Under the pieces are notes generated by a model. That model was not told the origin of the DNA. It ran no database searches and saw nothing but the letters and a program-made list of their open reading frames with translations. Below are positions 20,574 through 30,945 of a stretch of DNA of 64,000 nucleotides, piece after piece. Position numbers and translations under genes: made by a program. Each line of letters opens with the position of its first letter. Positions within the stretch are counted from its first letter, which is position 1. Source of the stretch: Gymnothorax reevesii. Lineage: Eukaryota; Chordata; Actinopteri; Anguilliformes; Muraenidae. The stretch lies in the NCBI GenBank assembly GCA_029721435.1, contig CM056574.1, positions 31,605,001 to 31,669,000 of the forward strand. Direction: 5' to 3'.

Positions 20574-21030
20574 TGTAATGTGGGGAAAAAAAGGCACTAG
20601 ATGGCAGTATTGACTTTTTTTGTTAAGCCCAGTCTGGAGCTAGGGTTTTGGGCATGTCCTGGGCATGCCTCAGAGGGGAAAGTCCAAGAGAATTGAAAAA
20701 AGTCTGGAAGGTGGGAGGGGGCTGGAAAAGAGTATATAAGGAGAAATTGAGATAGTAGGTAGGAGAGATTGCAAGGAGAAATAGTGGAAGGATACATTTG
20801 ACCAGACCTGTCACTCTTTTAAGACCTGTGAAGCTCATTTTGTGGATTTTTGCCTGTGTTGGAGCATTTTCCTGTCCCAGGACATCGCAAGATAGCAGCC
20901 CAATCTCCATTACCAAGGGACTGTAAATATCCCATTTTTGTTATTATCAATCTTCGTCAGTTTTCTTTGTTTTATTAAATCTGTTTTACAATTTTGTCTG
21001 TCATCCCTTGCTGTCCGAGATGTCATAACA
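20574..21030 (+). repeat. gypsy LTR 1, shared by copies 1 and 2
   Basis: 457 bp from TGTAATGTGGGG to ATGTCATAACA, so it starts TG and ends CA. A purine tract (aaatggagg) lies immediately upstream, as expected for a 3' LTR of copy 1. A PBS-like ttggggccagaac lies immediately downstream, as expected for a 5' LTR of copy 2. It contains a TATA box at 20733. It matches LTR 2 (26041-26480) in inverted orientation, at roughly 85-90 percent by eye. Confidence 0.92.
20733..20740 (+). promoter_or_regulatory. LTR 1 TATA box
   Basis: TATATAAG lies 160 bp into the LTR; the equivalent in LTR 2 is GTATAAAA on the minus strand. It is the likely core promoter of the retroelement RNA. Confidence 0.6.
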
Positions 21031-21045
21031 AATTGGGGCCAGAAC
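21031..21045 (+). other. candidate primer-binding site
   Basis: The LTR end is followed by aattggggccagaac. TGGGG at the start of a PBS fits a tRNA 3' CCA end and resembles the start of proline-tRNA PBSs, but the match ends early. The site passes straight into the minisatellite. Confidence 0.4.
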
Positions 21046-21200
21046 ACTGGCCTCTCCATAGTATCAGCTCCTATAATATTGCTGCTGGCCTCTCCATAGT
21101 ATCAATTTCTTTAATATTGCTGCTGGCCTCTCCATAGTATCAGTTCCTATAATATTGCTGCTGGCCACTTGATAGTATCAATTCCTTTAATATTGCTGCC
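21041..21200 (+). repeat. 38-bp minisatellite, about 4 copies
   Basis: Same unit and same orientation as the array at 13687-15451. It begins immediately after the PBS-like sequence and stops about 20 bp before the gag start of copy 2. Confidence 0.95.
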
Positions 21201-21227
21201 ATAATAAGGTTGGAGAGAGAATGACGG

Positions 21228-21985
21228 TTGGAGAGGGAGAGAGAACTGGAAGAAAGAAGCTTGGAGAAGGAGACAAAACTGGATGGAAGAAGGAAGCACT
21301 TTCAGTTAGAATTGGAAATGAAAAAAATAGAAGCAGGTGCTGTTACAAAGACCATGCAAACCCCCACTCCCAGCTCAGAGGCCGGGTTTATTGCCTCCTC
21401 CTGTCCTGCATTCACAGATAGTTTGCTCACACTTTGCATCCCCCAGTTCTGGTCTCCAGTCTCTTACGAGTATAAACCACCCCCATTTCCATTCACACAA
21501 AACCCAGCAAACAACAAGCTGCTTGTCATCAGGAACTCAACAAAGTCTTTTGAAGTCTTTTGATGCTCAGAAGGCCCGCCAGTCTTGCTACAGTGTCACA
21601 AATGCACTCATCAGTGCCAGCGGTGCTCCAACCCCCCTTTTCCCCTCTTACAAGAATTAGGCAAATTATTCTGGTTGAGAAATTCAAAAGTTGTATCCAG
21701 CCTGATATCAAGATTTTCCTTGAGCAGAAACAAGTCAATGCAAGATGTTTCCAACCTGGCTGATATTTATGCATTGACTAGTAAGACTTATTTTGTCCAA
21801 AAATCCACTTTTTCTAAATTTCAAGGTAAGACTCAGTCAAAGACTTCTTCTAATAACACTTCTAATGATTCTAAGGACACTTCTTAGGGAGGAAACCTTC
21901 CAGTGAGAAGCATTCCTCTGATTCTTTACCTTCTGTGTCTTGCTAATACTGCAAAAAGCAAGGTCACCTTATTTCTGAGTGTTAT
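21228..21985 (+). pseudogene. gypsy copy 2 gag
   Basis: The frame at 21228 begins MERERELEERSLEKETKLDG and continues with QLELEMKKIEAG: a highly charged, probably coiled-coil N-terminus missing from copy 1. The capsid region present in copy 1 (EVDKYF to LLTVLKG) is largely deleted here. Later pieces equivalent to copy 1 (EKFKSCIQPDIKIFLEQKQ) are in other frames. The zinc knuckle at 21941-21982 reads C-stop-Y-C-KKQG-H-LISE-C, so a stop falls inside it. The two copies have complementary deletions. Confidence 0.8.
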
Positions 21986-22078
21986 GCTCTAAAGAAAAAA
22001 CAACACCGAGAAGAAACCAAGCCAACTGCTTTCACTAGTATCTCTTGTATCAAAGGTCAGTTCTACCTTCTACCTTCT

Positions 22079-22711
22079 GTGTCTGATTCTGTTATGGAGG
22101 GTTTTGAGCCATTCATCACCGATGGTGTTGTCTCACTTTCACAAGATTTTTCCTCATCTGCTCCTGTTCGAATTCTAAGGGATACTGGGTCTTCCCAATC
22201 TCTTATTCTTGCAGATATTCTGCCTTTTTCGGACAAATTGTCTACTCGAGCTAATGTCCTTATTCAAGGAGTAGAATGTGGTTTTACAAGTGTACCTCTC
22301 CATAATGTTCATCTCAAATCAGACTTGGTGTCTGGGCCTGTTACTGTTGGCGTTAGGTCTTCTCCTCCTTTCAAAGGTGTTCATTTGCTTCTTGGTAATG
22401 ATCTTGCTGGGGATAAGGTTGTGCTCTACCCTGTTTTAACTGACACTCCTTTGATTGATCAAGAATCTGAATCTATGGAGGAGGAAATTCCAGACCTCTA
22501 TGCCATTCATGTACAGTCACTGGTTCTATGGTCAAAAAGACAATTCAAGATGAGACTGACTTGGACTTCAACCTGGCTGACATCTTCATTGGGCAGTCTT
22601 TCCATCAGGAACCTTCCAGTCCTGAGATGTCTAGGAAATCTTCAGACTTGTCCGTCAGGTCATTCAAATGACATTCTGTCTTGGAAACAACTTATTCAGG
22701 AGCAACTATAA
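22079..22711 (+). pseudogene. gypsy copy 2 aspartic protease region
   Basis: A 210-codon open frame. RILRDTGSSQSLILADILP contains an intact D-T-G at 22181-22189, and KGVHLLLGNDLAGDKVVLYP is the C-terminal block. A linker without recognisable motifs leads towards integrase. In the family this enzyme cuts the gag-pol precursor. The motif is intact, but the frame is cut off from gag by stops, so it is unlikely to be expressed as a polyprotein. Confidence 0.85.
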
Positions 22712-22769
22712 GCTTGTGATCTAGCGCATTCTCTACCACAGGCTGTAAGTGAACAAGAGGCTACTCAAG

Positions 22770-23919
22770 TTCCTGTCTGTTTTTACGACAAAAATGGTGT
22801 GCTTATGAGAAAGTGGCATCCACCTCATGTTTCTGCAGATGATGATGATCACCTATCAAATTGTTCTTCCAAAGTCTTATCATCAAGAAACTCTTAGTCT
22901 GGCCTATGACAATCCTATGTCAGGTCATTTGGGTATCGAGAAGACCCTTTAACGTGTCAGGAACCATTTCTTCTGACCTCTATGAGGTCCGATGTACAGT
23001 AGTACTGCAAATCCTGTCATACTTGTCAAATGGTTGGGAAGCCAAGCCAGAATATTCCAAAGACTCGACTTAAGCCCATTGCCGCCTTTGAAGAACTGTT
23101 CAGTCGGATCATCAATGACTGTGTTGGACCATTGCCGAAGACTAGGTCTGGTTGTGAGTACCTACTGACTATCATGTGTGCTTCCACCCTGTCTCCAGTG
23201 GCAGTTCCACTTTGTAATATCAAGGCGAAGACTATCATCAAGGCTCTTATCAAGTTTTTACTGCTTTGTTGGTCTTCCAAAATCTATTCAGTCTGATCAA
23301 GGGTGAAATTTCATGTCTGGCATATTTCAACAAGTTATGCTTGAGCTTGGTATTAAACAATACAGGTCATCAGCTTACTATAGTGAGTCAAGTTGCTTTG
23401 GAGAGGTTTCACCAAACCCTGAAGAACATGATAAGGACCTACTGCCTTGACACAGAGAAAAACTGGGATGAAGGTGTCCATCTTCTTCTGTTTGCTGCCC
23501 GTGAAGCTGTTCAGGAGACTCCTGGGTTCAGTCCTTTTGAGCTTGTTTTTGGGCATACAGTCTGTGGACTTCTGAAGCTTCTGAAGGAAAAGTTTCTGGT
23601 CGAAGATGATGTCCTAATGAACTTGCTTCAGTATGTCTCTGACTTCAGTAATAGTCTCTCTAAGGCTTGTGACTTTGCTAAGTCTAATCTCAAAGAGGCT
23701 CAGGGCAAAATGAAAACCAGATATGACCTTCATTCCCAAGATAGAAGTTTTAAAGCTGGTGACAAAGTCCTTGCACTTTTGCTAGTTCCTGGAAACCCTC
23801 TAAGAGCCCGATATTTCGTCCCTTACACTGTCCTCAAAAAGATCAATGATCTAAATTATGTCATTTTAACCCCTGTAAGGTGGAAACAAAAACAAATGTG
23901 TCACATCATCATGCTGTAA
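22770..23919 (+). pseudogene. gypsy copy 2 integrase, upstream of RT
   Basis: Pieces in several frames run in order. GVLMRKWHPP is near 22797. A His-His segment contains AYDNPMSGHLGIEKTL. CKSCHTCQ (near 23010) completes the zinc module. NDCVGPLPKTRSGCEYLLTI is the first catalytic block. A decayed middle block follows, then a long open stretch (23266-23919) with MIRTYCLDTEKNWDEGVHLL, FSPFELVFGH and a C-terminal PYTVLKKINDLNYVI block. It again precedes RT. Stops and frameshifts abolish the D-D-E core. Confidence 0.85.
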
Positions 23920-23958
23920 GAATACAATAACAGAGACACTCAGCAAAAGCGAGTCAAT

Positions 23959-25026
23959 GTGGTAAATACAATTGAACTGGAAAATTCTGAAGAAGATTGT
24001 GACTCCCCCTTGGAAAATGAACCTGGCCCAGCCAAAGTTGAAAATTCAGACATTCTTCAAAATATTGACAGCAAGTTGTCCCACCTGGACCAGTTTCAAC
24101 AACAACAGCTAAAACAGCTCATATTTGAATATAGTCACATATTCCCTGACATTCCATCAAGGACTGATATGGTTTACAGTGATATCATCCTACAAGATAA
24201 TGCCAAGCCTGTAAAACAGCATCCTTACAGAATTAATCCAGAGAAGCAGAAATACCTTAAACAAGAAGTCAAATATCTGCTTGAGAATTACCTTATTGAA
24301 GCAAGTAACAGTGACTTGAGTGGTATCCTCCATGCATCCTAGTTCCGAAACCCAATGGAACATATAGAATGGTGACGGACTACAGGAAAGTGAACGTTCC
24401 ATCAAAAACAAACTCATATCCTATTCCCAGGTTTGATGACTACGTTGACAAAGTTGGACAGTCAAAGTGTGTCACCAAATTTGACCTCCTATGGGGCTTC
24501 TGGCAGATCCCTCGAACAGGCAGAGCAAAGGAGATCTCTGCCTTCGTCACACCAGATGGATTATACCAAAGGGTCATGCCCTTTGGAATGAAAAAATTCT
24601 CTGGCCACCTTCCAACATCTGGTAAACAGAGTTATTGCTAGATTACCAGGATGTGAGGCCTATATTGATGACATTATCTTAACCAGCAACAGCTTTCAAG
24701 AGCACCTCACCAACTTCAGAAACTTCTTTCAGAGAGTGAATGATGCCAAGCTGCCTATCAACCTTGTTAAAAGTGACTTTTGGAAAGCTACAGTTGTTTA
24801 CGTCAGTCATATTGTAGGACAGGGTCAAGTCAAACTAATTGATGCAAAAGAAAGAGTTATCATTGAATTTCCTGAGCCTACAACTAAAAGACAACTAATG
24901 AGATTTCTGGGGATGGCTGGCTACTACAGAAAATTCTGTAAAAATGTCTCCATCATTTCAGAACCTTTGACAAATTTGCTGAAGAAAAATGTAAAATTTG
25001 TTTGGGATGAAAAATGTCAAAATTAA
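23959..25026 (+). pseudogene. gypsy copy 2 reverse transcriptase
   Basis: Reverse transcriptase in three frame segments. First is VKQHPYRINPEKQKYLKQE. Next, from 24369, come TDYRKVNVPSKTNSYPIPRF, KFDLLWGFWQIP (motif A, Asp at 24483-24485) and FVTPDGLYQRVMPFGMK. Finally YIDDIILT (motif C, 24661-24672), FWKATVVYVSHIVGQGQVK and RFLGMAGYYRKFCKNV. Both catalytic motifs survive, unlike copy 1, but frameshifts near 24340 and 24640 and a stop at 25024 break the protein. Confidence 0.88.
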
Positions 25027-25059
25027 TTTGACTAACTAAAAGCTATCCTCAAAAATGCA

Positions 25060-25458
25060 CCAGTTCTCTTATCGCCTAATTTCAAAAAGGAGCTCAAGTT
25101 GGCTGTTGATGCCAGTGATATTGGTGCAGGCGCAGTTTTACTGCAAGAAGACACTGATTGAGTAGATCATCCTGCTTGTTCAAAAAAGTTTCATAAACAT
25201 CAGAAAAACTACACAACAATTGAAAAAGAATGTTTGGCTCTTGTTTTGGCTTTACAACATTTTGAAGTCTATTTGACTTGTTCAGCTACTTCCATCAAGG
25301 TCTTCAGTGATCACAATCCCGTGACATTCTTGCGTAAGATCAAAAACAAAAATCAAAGATTACTGAGATGGAGTTTGCTTTTGAAGGAGTATGATTTGGA
25401 TATTTCTCACATCAGGGGAAAAGATAGAGCATCTGGAATAACACTTTCTCACATGTAA
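25060..25458 (+). pseudogene. gypsy copy 2 RNase H
   Basis: VDASDIGAGAVLLQEDTD (first Asp), TTIEKECLALVLALQHFE (Glu) and VFSDHNPVTFL (second Asp) show an RNase H fold that would degrade the RNA strand during reverse transcription. A TGA lies in frame at 25159-25161. The domain ends the coding region, as in copy 1. Confidence 0.85.
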
Positions 25459-25624
25459 TTTTACTTTTCTATTTAATTGTGAAAATTGCATCGGTTGTTA
25501 TGTATATGATTGTTATAATAATCAATGATACTTTTAGTATAAAGTGCAAAATGATTGAGAACTAGTCAGAACTATCCTAATTGTCATAAAGGGACATGTC
25601 TATGCCCCTCCAATTCCCTGTTCT

Positions 25625-26006
25625 AGCGCCGGGCCTGCTGCTGACCTCTCCATAGCATCAGTTCCGTTAATATTGCTCCTGGCCTTTCTATAGTATCAAT
25701 TCCTTTAATATTGTTTCTGGCCTCTCCATAGTATCAGCACCTTTAATATTGTTTCTGATCTCTCCATAGTATCAGTACCTTTAATATTGCTGCTGGCCTC
25801 TCCATAGTATCAATTCCTTTAATACTGTTTCTGACCTCTCCATACTATCAGTTACTTTAATATTGCTGCTTACCTCCATAGTATCAGTTCCTTTAATATT
25901 GCCGTTGGCCTCTCCATAGTGTCAATTCCTTAAATATTGCTGCTGACCTCTCCATAGTATCAGTTCATTTAATTTTGCTGCCGGCCTCTCCATAGTATCA
26001 GTTCCT
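25625..26006 (+). repeat. 38-bp minisatellite, about 10 diverged copies
   Basis: Same unit and plus orientation as the arrays at 13687 and 21041, but more diverged (gtttctgatctctcc, gccgttggcctctcc). It lies behind copy 2 pol and directly beside inverted LTR 2. Confidence 0.93.
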
Positions 26007-26040
26007 TTTGTTATGGCCCCAATTTGTTATGCCCCCAATT

Positions 26041-26480
26041 TGTTATGACATCTCAGACAGCAAGGGCTAACAGACAAAATTGTAAAACTTTAACAGATCT
26101 AATAAAACAAAGCCTGACCAAGATTGAAATAATAAAGAAAATGAGATAGTTACAGTCTCTTGGTAACTGAGGTGGGGTTTCTATGTTGCGATGTCCTGGG
26201 ACAGGAAAATGCTCCAACACAGGCAAAAATCCACAAAAAGAGCTTCACCGGTCTAGTAAAGAATGACAGGTCTGGTCAAATGTATCCTTTCACAATTTCC
26301 TACCACTTTACTCTCAGTTTTATACTCTTTTTCAGCCCCCTCCCAACTCCCAGACTTTTTTCAATTCTCTGGGACTTTCCCCTCTGAGGCATGCCCAGGA
26401 CATGCCCAAAACCAAGCTCCAGACTGGCTTCACAAAGAAGTCAATACTGCCATTTAGTGGCTGTTTTTTTCCTCATTACA
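26041..26480 (-). repeat. gypsy LTR 2, inverted
   Basis: 440 bp. The reverse complement starts TGTAATGAGGAAAAAAA and ends ATGTCATAACA, matching LTR 1 along its length, including the ggcatgtcctgggcatgcct and gtgttggagcattttcctgt blocks. On the minus strand it is followed by AATTGGGGGC, then two more ATAACAAA repeats, then the minisatellite in reverse. Its TATA-like GTATAAAA lies at about 26317-26324. Confidence 0.92.
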
Positions 26481-26607
26481 TTACATATAGGGGAGTTCTT
26501 ACATTTAGCGTTAAGATTTATCACATATAGGGGGAATTCTTACGTTTTGCGCCAAGGTGTGTTACATATGGGGGGGGGGGGTCTTCTACTTAGCGTTAGA
26601 TAATGGG
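26481..26607. repeat. short-period array, part A
   Basis: About three units of 38-41 bp built from ttacatatagggg and ttacgttttgcg or tacatttagcgttag half-units. The same motif set recurs at 28428-28615. It begins at the outer end of LTR 2. Confidence 0.75.
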
Positions 26608-27341
26608 ATGGGTGAAACGTTTTCAGGGGCGGTGGAAGCACATCAGAATGGGGGGAGGGGCCTGTAGCCTATGTATTATACACAATTATTCATGGGCATT
26701 TGTTTGCAAGTTATTTATAGGAACATACATTTTCACAACTACAGACCGTAAGATGTTTTCCAGGTATTTGACATAAAAATATTTTCTTTCAGATGATAAA
26801 GACTCATTCAACTCCAATAACAGATTTCTGAAAGTTACGTTTAGCAGCAGTTCTATTACATACTGGGTGGAGGAGACCGAGGAGTGTTGTAACACTGGGT
26901 AAAATGTAACACTGTCTTTTTGACCAATCAGAAATAGATGCATTGATGTCATCAATATAGGACACTCCATACCTCCTTTTTGAGCTCACAGGAGAAATGG
27001 CATATCTCTGTGTGCAACTTTGTGGATTTTATGACCAAAACACTGATTTTCAGGTACAAAAGTAACATTTTTCATGAAGATTATTTTTGTCTTGTGATCA
27101 TTTTGATGTAGATACAATTATTTGAGTTATTAAACCTAAAACAGCAGTTTCTATAGTTTAATCAGGTACTTTGCATTCATGCTAACTTTAAACCCACATG
27201 CTTAAAAAGCTAGCTATGTAATGGCTGCCTGGGGTGGAGATAGTTGTAACACTGTCTGTTCTGAGCCCACAAAGCCTGCATCCCAGGGGCAGCCACCTAC
27301 ATTTGCCACAACTGCAACAGTGAGTGAAAGAATAGTCCTGG

Positions 27342-27385
<44 letters not shown>

Positions 27386-28203
27386 ACACTTATACCTACA
27401 CACACGCACACACAAACACACACACACACACAGACCTCTACTTATACACATGCATGCAAATAGGCACTCATGCAAACATACATGCAGCAGTTGTTTTGCT
27501 CTAAATTAGAAGTTTTTGAGGAACTTTGCTTTTCGTTTACTTAAAATGGTTCAGCTTGTAGATAATGTTAAATCTTTATTCTTTAATAAAGTTCTTTCAG
27601 AAAATTAATTAAGAATATTTTATTTCATCAAATTCTCTCTCCGTGTTACATCTATCCCCGCCCGGTGTTACAACTCATCCCAGCAGTGGCGTGGGTTGTA
27701 ACAAGTGCACTCTTCGTATTTGATGCTAATTCACATGTTCTGTGATTTTGTTATAGCAGTCTAAGTAAGTGCAATTTGTAGTGTACAAACATGGATACTA
27801 TGCTGCTAAGTTTGAGAGATCCGGCATAAAGAATCCCTGAGTTACAGATGCTCAAACAAAGAATGTTACTATCATCCCCGGTCTCCCCTATAGGAGTCAT
27901 AGCATGAATGAAATATGATTCACTCAATGTTTGACCTGCAACAGGTATGGCGAGAGTGGGTTCAAATTATGGAAAGAGGGGTTTCAGGTTGTCTCTGGAA
28001 GGCAGCCCTTGTTAACGTCAAAAAATCCTTGAGGAATCACCGTCGATCTTTATCTATGATAGACCTGACGTAAATTTTGGTGGGCGGATTTGGCTGCTAG
28101 TGAGGCAGCACCTGTTCAATGAGTCAAATTTGCCACATTCTCAAAATATTGTTCAATGCATTGACGAACACTTGAAGCTCACTTCATGAACAACAAAAAA
28201 TTG
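26608..28203. other. non-coding DNA splitting the array
   Basis: No coding signature. Several gtaacactg and gttacaactcatccc-type motifs recur (26880, 27250, 27645-27690), suggesting a degenerate repeat. A CA microsatellite is inside. The stretch may be an insertion into the short-period array. Confidence 0.45.
27341..27435. repeat. (CA)n microsatellite
   Basis: CA dinucleotides with ta, ga and gc interruptions. Confidence 0.95.
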
Positions 28204-28408
28204 AATATCATCGGCCTGCTGATAAAACCTCGTATCTCCAAGTTGATAAGAAACAAAAACTTGTATGTCCACTATTCTTACATGCAAATTTAAACATTTT
28301 TGCGTATTTATATTCTACATCATATTAATATTATTTTATTCTTTTTTATTTTCCTGTAAAGTTTATCATTTTGAAGATACAAGGTTTTATCAGTAGGCCA
28401 ACGATATT
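28204..28408. mobile_element. 205-bp fold-back element
   Basis: Arms of about 38 bp (left: AATATCATCGGCCTGCTGAT then AAAACCTCGTATCT) are inverted at 28370-28408 with few mismatches and separated by about 125 bp. This is typical of a small MITE or a hairpin-forming repeat. No target duplication was identified. Confidence 0.65.
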
Positions 28409-28427
28409 ACATATTGCGGTAGTTTTC

Positions 28428-28615
28428 TTTACATTTAGGGGGAGGCTGAGCATTTACATTTAGCGTTAGAAATTTCACGTTTAAGGGCAAGGTCGATTAT
28501 TACGTTTAGTGTTAGAAATGATTACATTTAGGGGAGTTTTACATTTTGCATCAATTTTTATTACGTTTAGGGGGAGTTTTACGTTTTGCGGCGATGTTAC
28601 GTTTCGGGTTTGTAC
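28428..28615. repeat. short-period array, part B
   Basis: Alternating ttacatttaggggg, tacatttagcgttag, attacgtttagggg and ttttacgttttgcg half-units with a spacing near 20 bp and an approximate full unit of 40 bp. Same motif set as 26481-26607. Confidence 0.8.
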
Positions 28616-29383
28616 ACCTCTGTATCGACTCTGGTGAAGTCTTCTCTAGATTGCTGACTTTGGCATTGATTTGCCTCCCTCTAAAGAATGCTCGTAATCT
28701 GGCCAACTGTTGTGAATGGGTTATTCTGAACCAGGGAAAGAATTCCTCTGTCATCCACCACAGTTGTTACCTGTGGCCACCTTCTTGAATTCCTGAACTC
28801 ACCAGTGCTCTCTATCTTTTTAAGACTATATCAAAAAGTTCAGTTGGCTACACCTAATGGTTTCTCTATTTCTCTGGTGGGTTTGTTTTGATTTTACAGT
28901 CTAATAATGACTGACATCACTGGCACTGACAGCCCCTCAAATTTCATATTGAGAGTTAATGGTGACAGATTCCAAATGAAATTTAACTATTTAAATCAAC
29001 GATGGACCTTTTACGTATACACGCATTAAAAAATTATTAGGGAATAAACGCACCTGGCCTTGGAAAAGCTGAGCATCCAGTGGTCCAAAATACTTTTGAA
29101 CCCCAAAAAAGAGAAGACCTCTTTAAAAAATGCTATACTTCCTACACCATCCACCCAATTTCTGAAGTGTTATCTCCCTGGGCTTACAGACAGTTGGTGA
29201 CTGTAATGAATGGACATTTTTCTTCATTCATTCTGTAAAAACTAGAAATGGTTTTTACACGTAAAAACAGAAGTCTCCCCCTTCCCCAGTTTCACATTTT
29301 AGAGTTATGGTCTGGAAACGAGTCCCAACCTTCAATATGCCTAAGTCCAAATTGTTGCCATGGAAACAGAAAAAATATTAAAG
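28616..29383. other. non-coding DNA, no gene seen
   Basis: No recognisable gene or repeat boundary. Confidence 0.5.
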
Positions 29384-30945
29384 CTGCAAGTAGCGTTGGA
29401 TGGGTCCTCGCCCTCCTGCGCATGTCGAAATGGGGGCGAGACGCGTTCGAGCGCCGTCGAGCATCGTCATTCGCTGGACAGCACGAGACTGAGGAAAGTG
29501 TTTTATGCTGAGTGCAAACCCCTTTACTGAAAGAGATTTTTCTTTAGTATAATGGAGCTATGACCCATCCGACCTGGTCAAACTTTCTGAAGCAGATTTT
29601 ATCACTGCTGTGTATTGTGCAATCTTCCCCCATTCATGAACTTAGTGAAGGGAGATGAGCCATGTGATCCTACTGTCACCCGGTGGTCAGAATGTGTAGC
29701 AGCACAAAGAAAAACCCTGAAAATCAATAATAATCAAGAAATTAATAAATGCTTCTTCCAGGTAAATCCTAGAAAGCTTAAATTTCGGGAGCATGTTCAC
29801 TGAAGAAAGACAAAAGTTTTATACACTGCAACTTATGGTGAATTCAGAAGTGCGTCACTCTATATTTTTCAAAATATTAATATTTATAACATGTTTATAT
29901 CTCAAGAAAAATCAATTGTAATGGTACCACACTTGGCAGTTTGTTTAGCGACATGGAGATTATGAATTACACTAAAGGACATTTTGATACGACGAACGGT
30001 TTGTCCACAGCAAGAATGTATATCTTACTGTACAGTGTATTATGTACGTAAAAATTTCTATTTCAAAAAGTCTCAAATGGATTTTCACAAAATTAGGTGA
30101 CAGTACAGGGCATGGTACAGCAATGATGAGTGATTTTTTCAGAATTTTATGACATTGCAACAGGCTGTGGTGAAAGTGAAAGTCCCATCTTGGCGTATTT
30201 AGGTGGCGCTAGAGAGCCATTTTGTCTCTTTGGTGGAGAATTTTCAGATTGTAAAAATATTTGAAGCCATGTAAAAATTACTGCAAAATTTGGTTTGTTT
30301 TCAAGCATGTTTAAGGGGTGAAATAAAGGTTGGAAATTGCCTACGCATCAAAAAAAGGCAGTGAAAGTGGCTGGGGACCCAATCTTTGACGCCTCATAAA
30401 ATCCCAACCGTTCGACTTTTGAAAAAGTTGTACAGTAGTTTTCATCCGCAGAGTGTGCTTTGTCATCTATTAGCATTTGGGGTCGATATGATGAACGCCC
30501 TTAAAGAAGTTCACGTTTGTTCGAGGGCAAATTTTGGCGAAATTTAGGGGGAAAAGGAAATTTTGATATGCAAATTGCGGACTTCCTCTTCGATTTAGGT
30601 AATGGGTGTTGATAATTAATTTTTAGGCCTTGATGAGATGAACAATATAGTGTTGGTTCCATCTCTCTATGACTTACCTACCTGTCGTGGTGGCCGTCTC
30701 AGTGCAAATGAAATGTTTCTTCGTGGCGCTAGAGAGCCATTTAAATTCAAAAGCAGTACAAATCCTCAAAAGGCATATCAACATGTTATGGAGAGACACT
30801 TTATGAAATTTGGTGAGAATCGGTCAAACAGTTTCAGAGTTATGCTCCGGAAACAAACGGGAACGCCGACGCTGACGCCAACGGGAATTCAGGCAAAAAC
30901 AATATGTCCCCTCCTCCAGGAAGGGGGAGACATAATTCTGTAAAT
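29384..30945. repeat. long dispersed repeat, class unknown
   Basis: Starts aaagctgcaagtagcgttgg and ends ctccaggaagggggagacat, boundaries I recognise from a widespread fish interspersed repeat. Internally tggcgctagagagccattt occurs twice (about 30206 and 30723), and related ggtggcgcta motifs occur at 52370, 55050 and 55180. The 101-codon frame at 30638 has no protein signature. Confidence 0.55.

Larger units (their letters stand above)
13687..21030 (+). mobile_element. Gmr1-like Ty3/gypsy copy 1 (decayed)
   Basis: Minisatellite leader, gag with CCHC knuckle, protease, integrase, reverse transcriptase, RNase H, then a purine tract (aaatggagg at about 20565-20573) and an LTR at 20574-21030. 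Integrase lies before reverse transcriptase, the arrangement of Ty1/copia, yet the integrase has the gypsy-type HHCC module and a C-terminal PYEI/GPY-like block. That combination defines the Gmr1-like group of Ty3/gypsy elements known from fish and other deuterostomes. There is no 5' LTR: upstream of the minisatellite lies 220 bp of unrelated DNA and then the LINE tail. Stops, frameshifts and a deletion in RT make it non-functional. Confidence 0.85.
20574..25624 (+). mobile_element. Gmr1-like Ty3/gypsy copy 2 (decayed)
   Basis: LTR 1 as 5' LTR, PBS-like site, four minisatellite units, gag, protease, integrase, reverse transcriptase, RNase H. The domain order is the same as in copy 1. No 3' LTR follows in the same orientation: after about 165 bp of AT-rich sequence there is another minisatellite array, then an LTR in the opposite orientation. 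Many stops, frameshifts and small deletions are present. No env frame is seen. Confidence 0.85.
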
